Origin: Chryseobacterium antibioticum
GTDB lineage: Bacteria; Bacteroidota; Bacteroidia; Flavobacteriales; Weeksellaceae
Length of the DNA: 64,000 nt
NCBI RefSeq assembly: GCF_012927325.1
Contig: NZ_JABBGI010000010.1
Coordinates: 90,991-154,990 of the forward strand
Direction of reading: 5' to 3'
The translations under genes were made by a program, and so were the position numbers. The notes beneath the pieces were generated by a model that worked only from the letters and a program-made list of their open reading frames with translations, had not been told where the DNA came from and searched no databases. Each line of letters starts with the position of its first letter. Within the stretch, counting starts at the first letter, position 1. Shown here in pieces: positions 17,014 to 24,239 of the stretch.

Positions 17014-18086
17014 TATGCCAATTTCGTTTTCAGAATTAATCGTTTTTTAACACTGTTTAGCACAGGCGTAGCGAACGCCATCCCCTTTGTAAGAACTGAC
17101 AGAGGCGCAGCCTTTGCGATCGTAGAAACCAAAATGAATTCGTTAGTCGTAATCTTTGAAGTCTCGTTCAAGTCCATTGAAGCTTCCGGAGAAATTGTGT
17201 ACTGAGTATTTCCGAAAGTTGCTGTTCCGGATAAATGGATATTTCCTAAAATCCAACCGCTTTTAGCTGTCAATGTACCATCCTTAGCCTCGTCATTTAC
17301 GTAACTTTCCCAGATTTCGATTGTTGGCAAATTCTGAGCTGATAAAGCTGAGTTTATTTGCGCTACAGTAGGCGTTTGAGCCAATCCTAGAACATTTTGA
17401 GCGAAAGAGGCCGTGAACTTTACAACTTTTTCTGATGCAGCAAACTGGTTAAATGTTGCTAAATCCATGACTTGACGTAGGTAGCGATAACCAGTTGCAA
17501 GAGCTTGCTTTTGCACTAGCTGTAACTGCTTAATAGGGTCAAATGTTGCAGCATTCGCAGGATCGAACCAGTCTACAGTTGCATTTTGAACCGTAACACC
17601 AAAATCAATCTTCACTCCGTTAGAAGCTTCATACCATCCTTGCGAAAGCAAAGATTTAGACATGAATTCCATAGACGCATTTACTGAATCTGTAACGAAG
17701 ATCGCATCATCATAAATCTTATTAATAAGTTGTACTTTGATGTTTGCGTTTTTAGGATTCAAGGCAACTGAATTTCTCAAATCATTCAATCTGAAGAAAT
17801 CTCTTTCGGTTTTCTTTCTACCTACTTCAACCTTTGGAATTTCTCCTTTAATTGCTTCGGTATTCTCTCTACCTTTCAGAATAACATCTGAATCAAGAGC
17901 AACGATTGGAGCAATAACTTTTGCACCTGTTTCTCCTTCCAGATTTCCGAAGGTAAGCCCTGTTTTAAACTCGGAAGGAAAGAACTCTTTGAAACGTAAA
18001 TCACCCAATGGGTTCGCTTCAAGTAAAGCTCCTAAATCAGCTTCTCTGTATTCAGGTATAATACTTTGTAATAATGTATCTGCCAT
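17013..18086 (-). CDS. major capsid protein
   Basis: This 357-residue protein is in the capsid position of the head module, preceded by scaffold- and decoration-like genes and followed by connectors. It contains a conserved-looking N-terminal FPSEFKTGLTFGNLEGETGAK region and a beta-rich C-terminal part (GWILGNIHLSGTATFGNTQY). I do not see a protease gene in this module, so shell maturation may not need one. Confidence 0.85.
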   Translation of the reverse strand: MADTLLQSIIPEYREADLGALLEANPLGDLRFKEFFPSEFKTGLTFGNLEGETGAKVIAPIVALDSDVILKGRENTEAIKGEIPKVEVGRKKTERDFFRLNDLRNSVALNPKNANIKVQLINKIYDDAIFVTDSVNASMEFMSKSLLSQGWYEASNGVKIDFGVTVQNATVDWFDPANAATFDPIKQLQLVQKQALATGYRYLRQVMDLATFNQFAASEKVVKFTASFAQNVLGLAQTPTVAQINSALSAQNLPTIEIWESYVNDEAKDGTLTAKSGWILGNIHLSGTATFGNTQYTISPEASMDLNETSKITTNEFILVSTIAKAAPLSVLTKGMAFATPVLNSVKKRLILKTKLA

Positions 18087-18101
18087 TGTTTTTGTAATTT
18101 T

Positions 18102-18470
18102 TTAGTAGAATGTGATTTTTGGAAGTGCAGCTTTAAGCAAAGCAATACCGGTTTTTTCTTTGTCAGGCAGAGCGTCAATTCTCGCTGTTCCGTCAGTAAC
18201 CACTGATGAAAGTGTGAAATCTTCAATCGCAATATCTTGAAGCACAAGACCGATTGCTGTTGCAAGTAATGGAGCTGTCAAAGCCACATTTAAAACCTTC
18301 CAACCACTACTCCCATTGGAAACAATCACGGTTCCGGCAGGCAGGACATTATTTGTAAACCTTAGCTTTGCATCTGTATTTTCTACATTTACTCCGCCAG
18401 GATAAGTGGCTAAAACAGAGTCGAAAACAACCTTCTGTCTGCTACCTGTGAATTTTTTTATATTATTCAT
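18102..18470 (-). CDS. probable head decoration protein
   Basis: This 122-residue, Val/Ala/Gly-rich, all-beta protein lies between the scaffold-like and capsid genes. Its small size and strand content (LPAGTVIVSNGSSGWKVLNV) fit a capsid decoration or head-fibre protein. It overlaps the upstream stop by one base. Confidence 0.55.
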   Translation of the reverse strand: MNNIKKFTGSRQKVVFDSVLATYPGGVNVENTDAKLRFTNNVLPAGTVIVSNGSSGWKVLNVALTAPLLATAIGLVLQDIAIEDFTLSSVVTDGTARIDALPDKEKTGIALLKAALPKITFY

Positions 18471-19123
18471 TAGTTTTGGCTTTTTTTGGAATCAATTAAC
18501 GCTTGAACTTCAGGTGAAACCGCTCCCTCTTTTACTTCTGTACCGAACAATGAAGGCTTTGCCATATTTCCTAATGCCGAATTAGCTGACATTTGCGCAA
18601 ACACATCTGATTTCTCTTTGTATTCTTTTGCAATGGCATCTATTTCTTCATCGCTTTGGAAACTTCTCTCAAACGTTGGAAGCGTTTTTAAGTAGTCATC
18701 AGACACTTCTAGTTCTTTAAGTTTTGATTGGAATTTTTCTGCATTGGTTTGCTGTGCTTTTTCCGCTTGGATGCCTGAAATCAACTCGTTTTGTTTGTCG
18801 ATTTTATCATTCAGAGCTTTTACCCAAGCTGGTTCCGCTTCGCCCGTTGGTTTATCGGTAGGCTTGTCTTCTGGCTTATCCTCAGGTTTATCTGGGGTTT
18901 TGCCTTTTTCCAATTCCTCTATTTTTTTAGCCAACGTTCGGTTTTGATCAGCGAATGATTGGAATATTGCCAAATCATCCTCTACCCCTGCTACTGCGTT
19001 TTCAATTTCGTCCTCTGCTTTGACCGCTTTTTCAATTTGCTTTGCTTTAGCTTTCAAAATAGTTTCACTTAACCCGAAGTCTTTGTATTTCGTTTTAAGC
19101 TGTTGTAGGATTTTTTCAAACAT
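18470..19123 (-). CDS. scaffold-like protein
   Basis: This 217-residue, highly charged, helical protein is first in the downstream late operon. Residues ~10-75 and ~105-140 are coiled-coil-like. Between them is a short Pro/Asp/Lys repeat (about residues 77-93, units DKPE/DKPT). Order (scaffold, decoration, capsid) and composition suggest an internal scaffold for head assembly. Degradation or exit of the scaffold is not shown by the sequence. Confidence 0.7.
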   Translation of the reverse strand: MFEKILQQLKTKYKDFGLSETILKAKAKQIEKAVKAEDEIENAVAGVEDDLAIFQSFADQNRTLAKKIEELEKGKTPDKPEDKPEDKPTDKPTGEAEPAWVKALNDKIDKQNELISGIQAEKAQQTNAEKFQSKLKELEVSDDYLKTLPTFERSFQSDEEIDAIAKEYKEKSDVFAQMSANSALGNMAKPSLFGTEVKEGAVSPEVQALIDSKKSQN

Positions 19124-19155
19124 TACTTGAATTGTTATTTGTTAATTATTGAATT

Positions 19156-19187
19156 CAAAAATACTTTCAATACTATTGCATAACAAT
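19156..19187 (-). promoter_or_regulatory. late promoter candidate
   Basis: On the minus strand an ATTG element is followed by 20 bases and TATTTTTG, fitting the Bacteroidota pattern TTG-N20-TAnnTTTG. It lies 33 bases upstream of the scaffold-like gene start and would drive the 19,123 to 1,927 late genes. Confidence 0.5.
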
Positions 19188-19252
19188 ATGTAATTATGTA
19201 ATTTAGTAACATTATATAAAGTATTACTTTAATAAGCTGTTTTAATTACGTT

Positions 19253-19567
19253 ATGAATGAATTACTAAATAAAAGAATGGCAGATATGACGCTCCGGGAT
19301 GTAATGGAAGCGTCTCATTTGGTAGAATTATCGAAGTCGATTTCTCTCACTTTGGATGAATTCTGTAAGATTATAGGGAAACCGAGAAGGCGTGTTTATT
19401 CATTGATTGATAATAAACTTTTGCCTGAGGAATTATTAATCGGCGGATTCGCCAGTAGAAAACAGAAAACTAAATTAATGTTCCACACTCAAAAAGTATT
19501 GGAATGGCTGAAAGTGCAGATGAAAACGGAAAACACAGCCGGTGAGTTTTACAAAAACAATTTTTGA
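19253..19567 (+). CDS. small HTH-type DNA-binding protein
   Basis: This 104-residue protein has a helix-turn-helix-like segment at about residues 34-60 (LDEFCKIIGKPRRRVYSLID) followed by a basic wing-like part, as in excisionase/MerR-like small regulators. It is divergent from the late operon and its 3' end is followed by a short, similar-looking fragment. It may control the reverse-oriented cassette. The exact family is not certain. Confidence 0.55.
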   Translation: MNELLNKRMADMTLRDVMEASHLVELSKSISLTLDEFCKIIGKPRRRVYSLIDNKLLPEELLIGGFASRKQKTKLMFHTQKVLEWLKVQMKTENTAGEFYKNNF

Positions 19568-19620
19568 ACATTTACACTCATAAAGTAATTGAGTGGCTTA
19601 AACAATAAAGGATATGAATT

Positions 19621-19845
19621 ATGTGCAATATAATAGTAATTAATAACGGAGAAATAGAAATTGAGACGCCTCAAGACTTTATAGATTATTTCAAAGAAGA
19701 TCCTATCAAAGATGATATGTATTCTGAAATTTCATTAGACTGTTGTTTATGTCAAATAGATGTAGAAGCAAGTTTGAAAAAATTAAGTATAGATTACACT
19801 TGGGAAGGTATGGATTACAACATAACTACTAATTCATCAAAATAA
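19621..19845 (+). CDS. hypothetical phage protein, 74 aa
   Basis: This is a 74-residue acidic protein with a Cys cluster (DCCLCQ near residue 40). It is in the plus-strand cassette and a seven-base gap precedes the next gene. No family is recognised. Confidence 0.5.
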   Translation: MCNIIVINNGEIEIETPQDFIDYFKEDPIKDDMYSEISLDCCLCQIDVEASLKKLSIDYTWEGMDYNITTNSSK

Positions 19846-19852
19846 AATACTC

Positions 19853-20068
19853 ATGACTATAAATAAATTAACACGTCTAAATGAAAAGATATATAATCTT
19901 AACTACGTCAATGTTTGGGGAATTTATAAAGAAATAAAGGTTTATAAACATGTTTTTAGATGGAAAAAGTTAGATACAGGCAAAGACCTTTCTTTTAATA
20001 TAAGTAGCTCACTCGAAGTGATGTCTGATAACTTATGTATTAATGAATCAATATTCTCTAAAAATTAA
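19853..20068 (+). CDS. hypothetical phage protein, 71 aa
   Basis: This is a 71-residue basic protein (Lys-rich, WKKLDTGKDLSF near the middle) with an ATG closely after the preceding stop. No membrane segment or motif is seen. It belongs to the same plus-strand run of small genes. Confidence 0.5.
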   Translation: MTINKLTRLNEKIYNLNYVNVWGIYKEIKVYKHVFRWKKLDTGKDLSFNISSSLEVMSDNLCINESIFSKN

Positions 20069-20070
20069 CA

Positions 20071-20189
20071 ATGACACTAGAACAAATAAAAGCCAATTGG
20101 ACGGTAACAGATGCCCTGGTATATAAATCCCTGAAATAAAATTAAAGTCCTTGGAAGAGGCGAAAACAAAAGTAATAGCGAAAAATTAA
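20071..20189 (+). pseudogene. frameshifted small gene
   Basis: An ATG at 20071 opens a 22-residue frame ending at 20139. The -1 frame then continues with a coding-looking, Lys/Glu-rich stretch (LKSLEEAKTKVIAKN) to a TAA at 20187-20189. The two parts join naturally around an A-rich tract (AAATAAAATT) into a protein of about 38 residues. A single-base indel, or a sequencing error, is the simplest explanation. Confidence 0.4.
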
Positions 20190-20193
20190 AAGC

Positions 20194-20415
20194 ATGACAG
20201 AAGAAATTTTAAACAAACAGTTATCTGAAATTCCAGATGAAACACTTATCGAAAAATCAAGAGAGATTTTAAAAGATTGGTGTAATGGTGGTAAAAAATT
20301 CACAATGAGTGTTCCACCTACAAAAAATTGTCCTGATTTGCTTATTGCTGAACTGATTGAAAGGTTCAAAAGGTATTCAGACCACAACGGACAAAATAAA
20401 CCTTATAACGCATAA
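20194..20415 (+). CDS. hypothetical phage protein, 73 aa
   Basis: This is a 73-residue helical protein with a basic stretch (FTMSVPPTKNC) between two helices. It is one of the plus-strand cassette genes with short spacing to both neighbours. The family is not recognised. Confidence 0.55.
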   Translation: MTEEILNKQLSEIPDETLIEKSREILKDWCNGGKKFTMSVPPTKNCPDLLIAELIERFKRYSDHNGQNKPYNA

Positions 20416-20424
20416 GTTTAGATT

Positions 20425-20685
20425 ATGGCAAATTTTAATTTTTACAACTTCCTAACTGAAAACGGTTACGAAAAAGATACAATCCGTGACGCAAGTGGAA
20501 TTACTTTCTGCACCAACTACCAGAAAGAACTATCCGAGAACATTTGGAACTCCTTAACGGTTCATAAGGACAAAACTATTACCGGAGCATCACCGAAAAA
20601 CGGAATAGTATTTAAACAGATTCCTCAGCCGGAAACAATTGAAGACGCAAATCTTCTTTTACAGAAAATTGAAGATTATGAGTAG
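20425..20685 (+). CDS. hypothetical phage protein, 86 aa
   Basis: This is an 86-residue acidic protein. Its stop overlaps the start of the next gene by eight bases, so the two are translationally coupled. No motif is recognised. Confidence 0.55.
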   Translation: MANFNFYNFLTENGYEKDTIRDASGITFCTNYQKELSENIWNSLTVHKDKTITGASPKNGIVFKQIPQPETIEDANLLLQKIEDYE

Positions 20686-20923
20686 TGTAATTGTTATTCA
20701 AAAAGAAACTTTAAGTGGATGTCCAATGATTTGGGAGGGAACTATTGACGACAAACCGATGTACATTCGATATCGCTGGGGTTTTCTGTCATTAAATATT
20801 AATGATGCAGCAGTGAGACATGAAAGAATAGGCGATAACTTAGACGGCGTATTACCTGTACAGGATGCCATTGAAAGCCTAAAATCTCTTGGATATGAGG
20901 TCATAAACGAAATAAGACGATGA
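20678..20923 (+). CDS. hypothetical phage protein, 81 aa
   Basis: The ATG at 20678 is preferred over an upstream in-frame start at 20639, which would overlap the preceding gene by 47 bases. The 81-residue protein is strand-rich at the start (SSVIVIQKETL, PMYIRYRWGFLSLNI) and helical at the end. Its stop overlaps the next start as ATGA. Confidence 0.55.
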   Translation: MSSVIVIQKETLSGCPMIWEGTIDDKPMYIRYRWGFLSLNINDAAVRHERIGDNLDGVLPVQDAIESLKSLGYEVINEIRR

Positions 20924-21282
20924 AGAAAAAGACAATTAAAATTCCTATTTTCTTCGGTGACTTTATGATATTGCTGGATCAGGACCCGGAAGACTGGAAA
21001 AACGTGAATGGCATTTACCAGCATCGTATGAATTGGGACAGGCCAGCAGATAAGCAAGATGAGGCTTTTGTTTTCGATTATAAACAAAACGGATACTCAA
21101 AGTATGTTGTATGCTTTAAAAACAAACCTAAAAGCAGTGTTATTGCTCATGAATCCGTCCACTTGGTAAATAGGTTATTTAAGGATCGAGGATTGCAATT
21201 AGATACTGAAAACGACGAAACTCAGGCTTATCTCACAGGATGGTTTGTTGAGCAAATAGAGAATTTCTTTAAAATAACTTAA
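20920..21282 (+). CDS. HExxH phage protein, possible metallopeptidase
   Basis: The 120-residue protein carries HESVH at residues 77-81, the zinc metallopeptidase motif HExxH. A Glu at residue 100 (NDETQAYLTGW) could be the third zinc ligand. The N-terminal half is strand-rich (IKIPIFFGDFMILLD). It has no signal peptide, so the reaction would be inside the cell. Small zincin-like proteins of this size are frequent in phages and some resemble ImmA-type antirepressor proteases. The substrate here is unknown. Confidence 0.6.
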   Translation: MKKKTIKIPIFFGDFMILLDQDPEDWKNVNGIYQHRMNWDRPADKQDEAFVFDYKQNGYSKYVVCFKNKPKSSVIAHESVHLVNRLFKDRGLQLDTENDETQAYLTGWFVEQIENFFKIT

Positions 21283-21294
21283 ATTTGAATTGAA

Positions 21295-21597
21295 ATGAAT
21301 GAATATGAACTTAATGGAAGGCTTATGGAGATTTCATTAGCTTTGGATTGCGACTTTATGGATTTAATCAAGGTAAAAGAGCAGATTAAAAAAAACGGGA
21401 TTCATCCTGACGACATTATGCGCTTAAAACATTTAGGATTTCCGGGTAAAATTGAAAACTTTGAAAAAGCAGTATTTGATTTTAGCGAAAAAATTGGAAT
21501 AATTTCAACTCACAAAATAAATTCTATCGGATATAAAATTAAAGACCTTTCAGATAAAATAAAATTAGAGGAATTAAAACGATCTCAAAAAAATTAA
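21295..21597 (+). CDS. hypothetical phage protein, 100 aa
   Basis: This is a 100-residue charged helical protein with several Ile/Leu heptads (LIKVKEQIKKNGIHPDDI). It has no membrane segment. The next gene starts two bases after its stop. The family is not recognised. Confidence 0.5.
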   Translation: MNEYELNGRLMEISLALDCDFMDLIKVKEQIKKNGIHPDDIMRLKHLGFPGKIENFEKAVFDFSEKIGIISTHKINSIGYKIKDLSDKIKLEELKRSQKN

Positions 21598-21598
21598 T

Positions 21599-22027
21599 AT
21601 GGAAGCAAACGAATTACGAATAGGAAATTACATTCAGTTACATAGAAATCCGACTGATAAATTCATGAGTGTTCATAGTATAAAGTCTATCTTTTTCTAT
21701 AATAAAGAATCTGGATACTATTACTCAAAATTAGACGATGATTTTGAAGTTAATTTAGATTCTGACGTTGAGCCTGTTAAATTAACAGAAGATTGGCTGC
21801 TTAAATTTGGTTTTGATCAAATGAAAGAATCGACCACGTACGAATGGAAAGACGGGGATTATAGAAGTGTGCAAGTAGACCTAAAATCAAATGAAGCAGA
21901 AATTTATCTATGTGGATATGATTCTGTTATGTCTTCTCAATGCTTTCCAGTAGATCATATCCAATATGTACACGAATTCCAAAACCTTTTCTTCGCACTT
22001 AAAGGAAAAGAATTAACTTTGAAATAA
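21599..22027 (+). CDS. hypothetical phage protein, 142 aa
   Basis: This is a 142-residue protein rich in Asp/Glu and aromatic residues (YYYSKLDDDFEVNLDSD). It begins with a strand pair (ELRIGNYIQLHR), a pattern seen in uncharacterised Bacteroidota phage proteins. It ends the first plus-strand block, just before a hairpin. No function is assigned. Confidence 0.6.
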   Translation: MEANELRIGNYIQLHRNPTDKFMSVHSIKSIFFYNKESGYYYSKLDDDFEVNLDSDVEPVKLTEDWLLKFGFDQMKESTTYEWKDGDYRSVQVDLKSNEAEIYLCGYDSVMSSQCFPVDHIQYVHEFQNLFFALKGKELTLK

Positions 22028-22038
22028 AACAAAAATAA

Positions 22039-22056
22039 AGCCCCAATTAAGGGGCT
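22039..22056. terminator. bidirectional hairpin between convergent genes
   Basis: An AGCCCC/GGGGCT stem with a 6-base loop lies between convergent genes. The U-rich tail is stronger for the minus-strand gene, while for the plus strand it is short. Confidence 0.7.
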
Positions 22057-22060
22057 GTCT

Positions 22061-22285
22061 TTACTTTGGAAGTATCTCTACATTTTTGAATCTTTGATCC
22101 ACTAAGTCTTCTTTCCAATCCCTAAGGCTTTTCCATCTGCATTTCATTCTACTACAACAATAATTTGGCAGATCGAATCCAAAATGGCTATAATAATCAC
22201 TGTCTGTGTTGAAAAATATTTTCATTTTTCCTCTTACTCTCTTGACAATTGCGGGGTATACCTTGCCCCTTATTAGGAATTCCAT
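22061..22285 (-). CDS. hypothetical phage protein, 74 aa
   Basis: The ATG at 22285 is preferred over an in-frame TTG at 22300. The protein is basic, with Cys pairs (YCCSRMKC near residues 42-49) that could bind metal. It is on the minus strand, opposite to most of the cassette. No family is recognised. Confidence 0.5.
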   Translation of the reverse strand: MEFLIRGKVYPAIVKRVRGKMKIFFNTDSDYYSHFGFDLPNYCCSRMKCRWKSLRDWKEDLVDQRFKNVEILPK

Positions 22286-22363
22286 ATTATTTACTAACAA
22301 ATTTGAATGTTAGATTACAAACATACGACTGAAGACCTCTTTTTGATGGTTTGCTCGGAAAGC

Positions 22364-22774
22364 CTATAAAACCTGCAAATACTTCCTAAAACTTCCATTA
22401 TAAGCTAAAGCAGGATCTTGCAATATCTGATTTCGCCAGTAAACAAAATTCTCAGCTTTGTATTCTGTATCGTTTTCTCTAGCAATTGGTTCTTTTAGGT
22501 AAATAAGGAGATTAACAAATCCGTTTGAAAGATCCGGAAATTGCACTGGGTCTACTTGCTTGAATAACCGTTCTATTCTATGAGATAGTTTATGAAACAG
22601 ATGGGAAAGGTAGTTATCATTGTAGAAGTGAAAGCAGTAATACCGGAGATCCTCGATTTCCTCACCAAAAATAACATTCTCACAGTATTCCATAAATTGA
22701 GGCGTGAGAGCTATAAAGTGTAGCTCCATTTCGTGGGTGAGGCGGTCGTATTCTGTGTATTCTTTTGAGGTCAT
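22364..22774 (-). CDS. hypothetical phage protein, 136 aa
   Basis: This 136-residue protein is helical with many aromatic and His residues (RYYCFHFYNDNYLSHLFHK). It has no membrane segment or recognised motif. It follows the DUF1737-like gene on the minus strand. Confidence 0.5.
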   Translation of the reverse strand: MTSKEYTEYDRLTHEMELHFIALTPQFMEYCENVIFGEEIEDLRYYCFHFYNDNYLSHLFHKLSHRIERLFKQVDPVQFPDLSNGFVNLLIYLKEPIARENDTEYKAENFVYWRNQILQDPALAYNGSFRKYLQVL

Positions 22775-22782
22775 ATGATAAT

Positions 22783-22800
22783 CCCCGCTTTTTAGCGGGG
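22783..22800. terminator. hairpin CCCCGCT/AGCGGGG
   Basis: This is a perfect seven-base stem with a four-base loop between two minus-strand genes. The tail is only modestly T-rich on either side, so termination may be partial. Confidence 0.55.
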
Positions 22801-22807
22801 TGATTTA

Positions 22808-22951
22808 TTATTTGTCCTTAAAGATGCTTTGATAAAACTTATTATCATGTACAAATAAATTTCCATGCAGTTTCCATCCTTGTTTTAAATGAAAACTAAC
22901 ATCTCCGGCTAGCCCATTAGGTGAGTGATGCTCTAAAATTTTGTATTCCAT
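22808..22951 (-). CDS. DUF1737-like small protein, 47 aa
   Basis: This 47-codon gene has an ATG at 22951 and TAA at 22810-22808. The protein starts with EYKILEHHSPNGLAGDVSF and continues KQGWKLHGNLF, which matches the DUF1737 layout: a short strand, a helix with Val/Leu spacing, then the characteristic GWKLxG turn and a final strand. DUF1737 proteins are small and poorly characterised. Recognition is by eye. Confidence 0.65.
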   Translation of the reverse strand: MEYKILEHHSPNGLAGDVSFHLKQGWKLHGNLFVHDNKFYQSIFKDK

Positions 22952-22990
22952 ATTTTAATTTTTTTGTTTACCGAATATACAAAAGAATAA

Positions 22991-23203
22991 TCACTCAATA
23001 GTTAATTCATTGATACTTCCGTAAAGTGATTGCAAGGCTTTTAAAGCACTCAATGAATCTTTCTTAGTGAATGTTCGATTTGCCGTTTTATTCAGCTTAT
23101 TCGTAAGATATAGAGGTGCAGTCTTATTGTTTGGGAACATGATTTTTGCCACCTCTGATATATTAACCGCTTTATTAGTTTTCAAGTATTCCTCTACTGT
23201 CAT
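22991..23203 (-). CDS. small DNA-binding-like protein, 70 aa
   Basis: This 70-residue basic protein has a helix-turn-helix-like spacing (NISEVAKIMFPNN followed by a basic helix). It is divergent from the plus-strand gene at 23297 across an operator-like palindrome, which suggests that it or a related regulator binds there. No family is certain. Confidence 0.5.
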   Translation of the reverse strand: MTVEEYLKTNKAVNISEVAKIMFPNNKTAPLYLTNKLNKTANRTFTKKDSLSALKALQSLYGSINELTIE

Positions 23204-23232
23204 AAGGCAAAGATAAAATAAATTTTAAATAA

Positions 23233-23275
23233 GTACATGTTTTTATGTAATTGTACATAATATTATGTACTTTTG
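23233..23275. promoter_or_regulatory. GTACATA palindrome overlapping a -7 element
   Basis: A perfect 18-bp palindrome GTACATAATATTATGTAC lies at 23253-23270, with a partial copy (GTACAT-N5-ATGTAA) at 23233-23249. It overlaps a TACTTTTG element (23268-23275, TAnnTTTG) facing the plus-strand gene at 23297. A repressor bound there would block that promoter. The gene at 22991 is divergent from it. Confidence 0.6.
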
Positions 23276-23296
23276 TAATTAGAAATTAAAAGCATT

Positions 23297-23899
23297 ATGA
23301 GTAGAGAACAAAAATTTATGATAGGCGACTTAGTAAAATTTAATATTGTGACAGATGATTCTGGATGGGCTACCGATAAATTCGGTGTTGAACCACAACT
23401 AGATGGGTGGGTAACTGAAGTTTATACAGAAGAATTGTTTGGAGAGATTGTAAGAAGAAATACAATTGAAGTGATTCAGAGTAATGGCAATCGTTCTGGT
23501 AGGTTCTATAAAATACAGAATGGCATTATTCACACTGAATCAACTGAGCTCAGAAATATTAGGGATACAGGCATGTCACTTCAAGATATTTTCGAGGGAT
23601 CAGAACTTAAAACTGTCAAAGATTTTCAAACCATCACCAAAGTACATTTAATAGAATTAAGTAGTAAATGGGAATTTTATTCTTGCTTGCATGAGCAGCC
23701 TAAACACTCGAATAAAGTAAGCGTTTGGGAAAAACAGCACATTGGTAGAATGTTGAAAGATTACGCTTATTTTGATGGTGTTTGGAAAGATTTTAAAACA
23801 AATGAACCAATAGAACATTTTACCGAAAATCACGAATGGCAAGTAACCAAAAGAAGAATTTTTATTGATGGTCAAATCTTTATTCAAGAAAATATTTAG
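23297..23899 (+). CDS. hypothetical phage protein, 200 aa
   Basis: This 200-residue protein is strand-rich, beginning with a short barrel-like stretch (MIGDLVKFNIVTDDSGW). No signal peptide or membrane segment is visible. It is controlled from the palindrome at 23253-23270. The function is unknown and it may be cargo. Confidence 0.6.
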   Translation: MSREQKFMIGDLVKFNIVTDDSGWATDKFGVEPQLDGWVTEVYTEELFGEIVRRNTIEVIQSNGNRSGRFYKIQNGIIHTESTELRNIRDTGMSLQDIFEGSELKTVKDFQTITKVHLIELSSKWEFYSCLHEQPKHSNKVSVWEKQHIGRMLKDYAYFDGVWKDFKTNEPIEHFTENHEWQVTKRRIFIDGQIFIQENI

Positions 23900-23934
23900 T
23901 CTTCCATTCTAACCCAGAACTAATAAAATAAATT

Positions 23935-24168
23935 ATGAAAATCACATTAACAATTGAGCAACTTCAAGATTTATTAAATCAGCAAAAAACACAATGCAAG
24001 TTTGAGTTTGAAGGGCTATGGAGAAATTCAGATATTAGAAAAGAATTAATGCTACTTGACCCTGAGGAAAAGATTTTAAACAGTATGCATGAAGTAAGGG
24101 ATAAGATTGTATTAGCTGAATTCCCTGATGATTTTAAAGTATTACTTAAATACAATGTTCAAGATTAA
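23935..24168 (+). CDS. hypothetical phage protein, 77 aa
   Basis: This is a 77-residue acidic helical protein (KITLTIEQLQDLLNQQ then EEKILNSMHEVRD). It ends the plus-strand cassette, convergent with the AbiU2-like gene. The family is not recognised. Confidence 0.5.
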   Translation: MKITLTIEQLQDLLNQQKTQCKFEFEGLWRNSDIRKELMLLDPEEKILNSMHEVRDKIVLAEFPDDFKVLLKYNVQD

Positions 24169-24212
24169 AAAATCCTACTCATGTTTAATTGAGTTTCATG
24201 GTTATTAGTTTT

Positions 24213-24239
24213 ATCCTCGGCTACGGTCGGGGATTTTTG
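24213..24239 (+). terminator. intrinsic terminator ending the cassette
   Basis: A nine-base stem (two G-U pairs) with a TACG loop is followed by T5. It overlaps the last codons of the convergent minus-strand gene and should end transcription of the plus-strand cassette. Confidence 0.75.

Noticed and set aside
17737..18105. A 122-codon plus-strand frame across the capsid gene
   Set aside because: It is antisense to the major capsid gene and its hydrophobic, Phe/Ser-rich composition is typical of antisense shadow frames.
18032..18265. A 77-codon minus-strand frame overlapping the decoration and capsid starts
   Set aside because: It is out of frame with both supported genes and has no start context or motif.
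20698..21087. A 129-codon minus-strand frame in the reverse cassette
   Set aside because: It is antisense to two coupled plus-strand genes, one with an HExxH motif. The plus-strand frames have natural overlaps.
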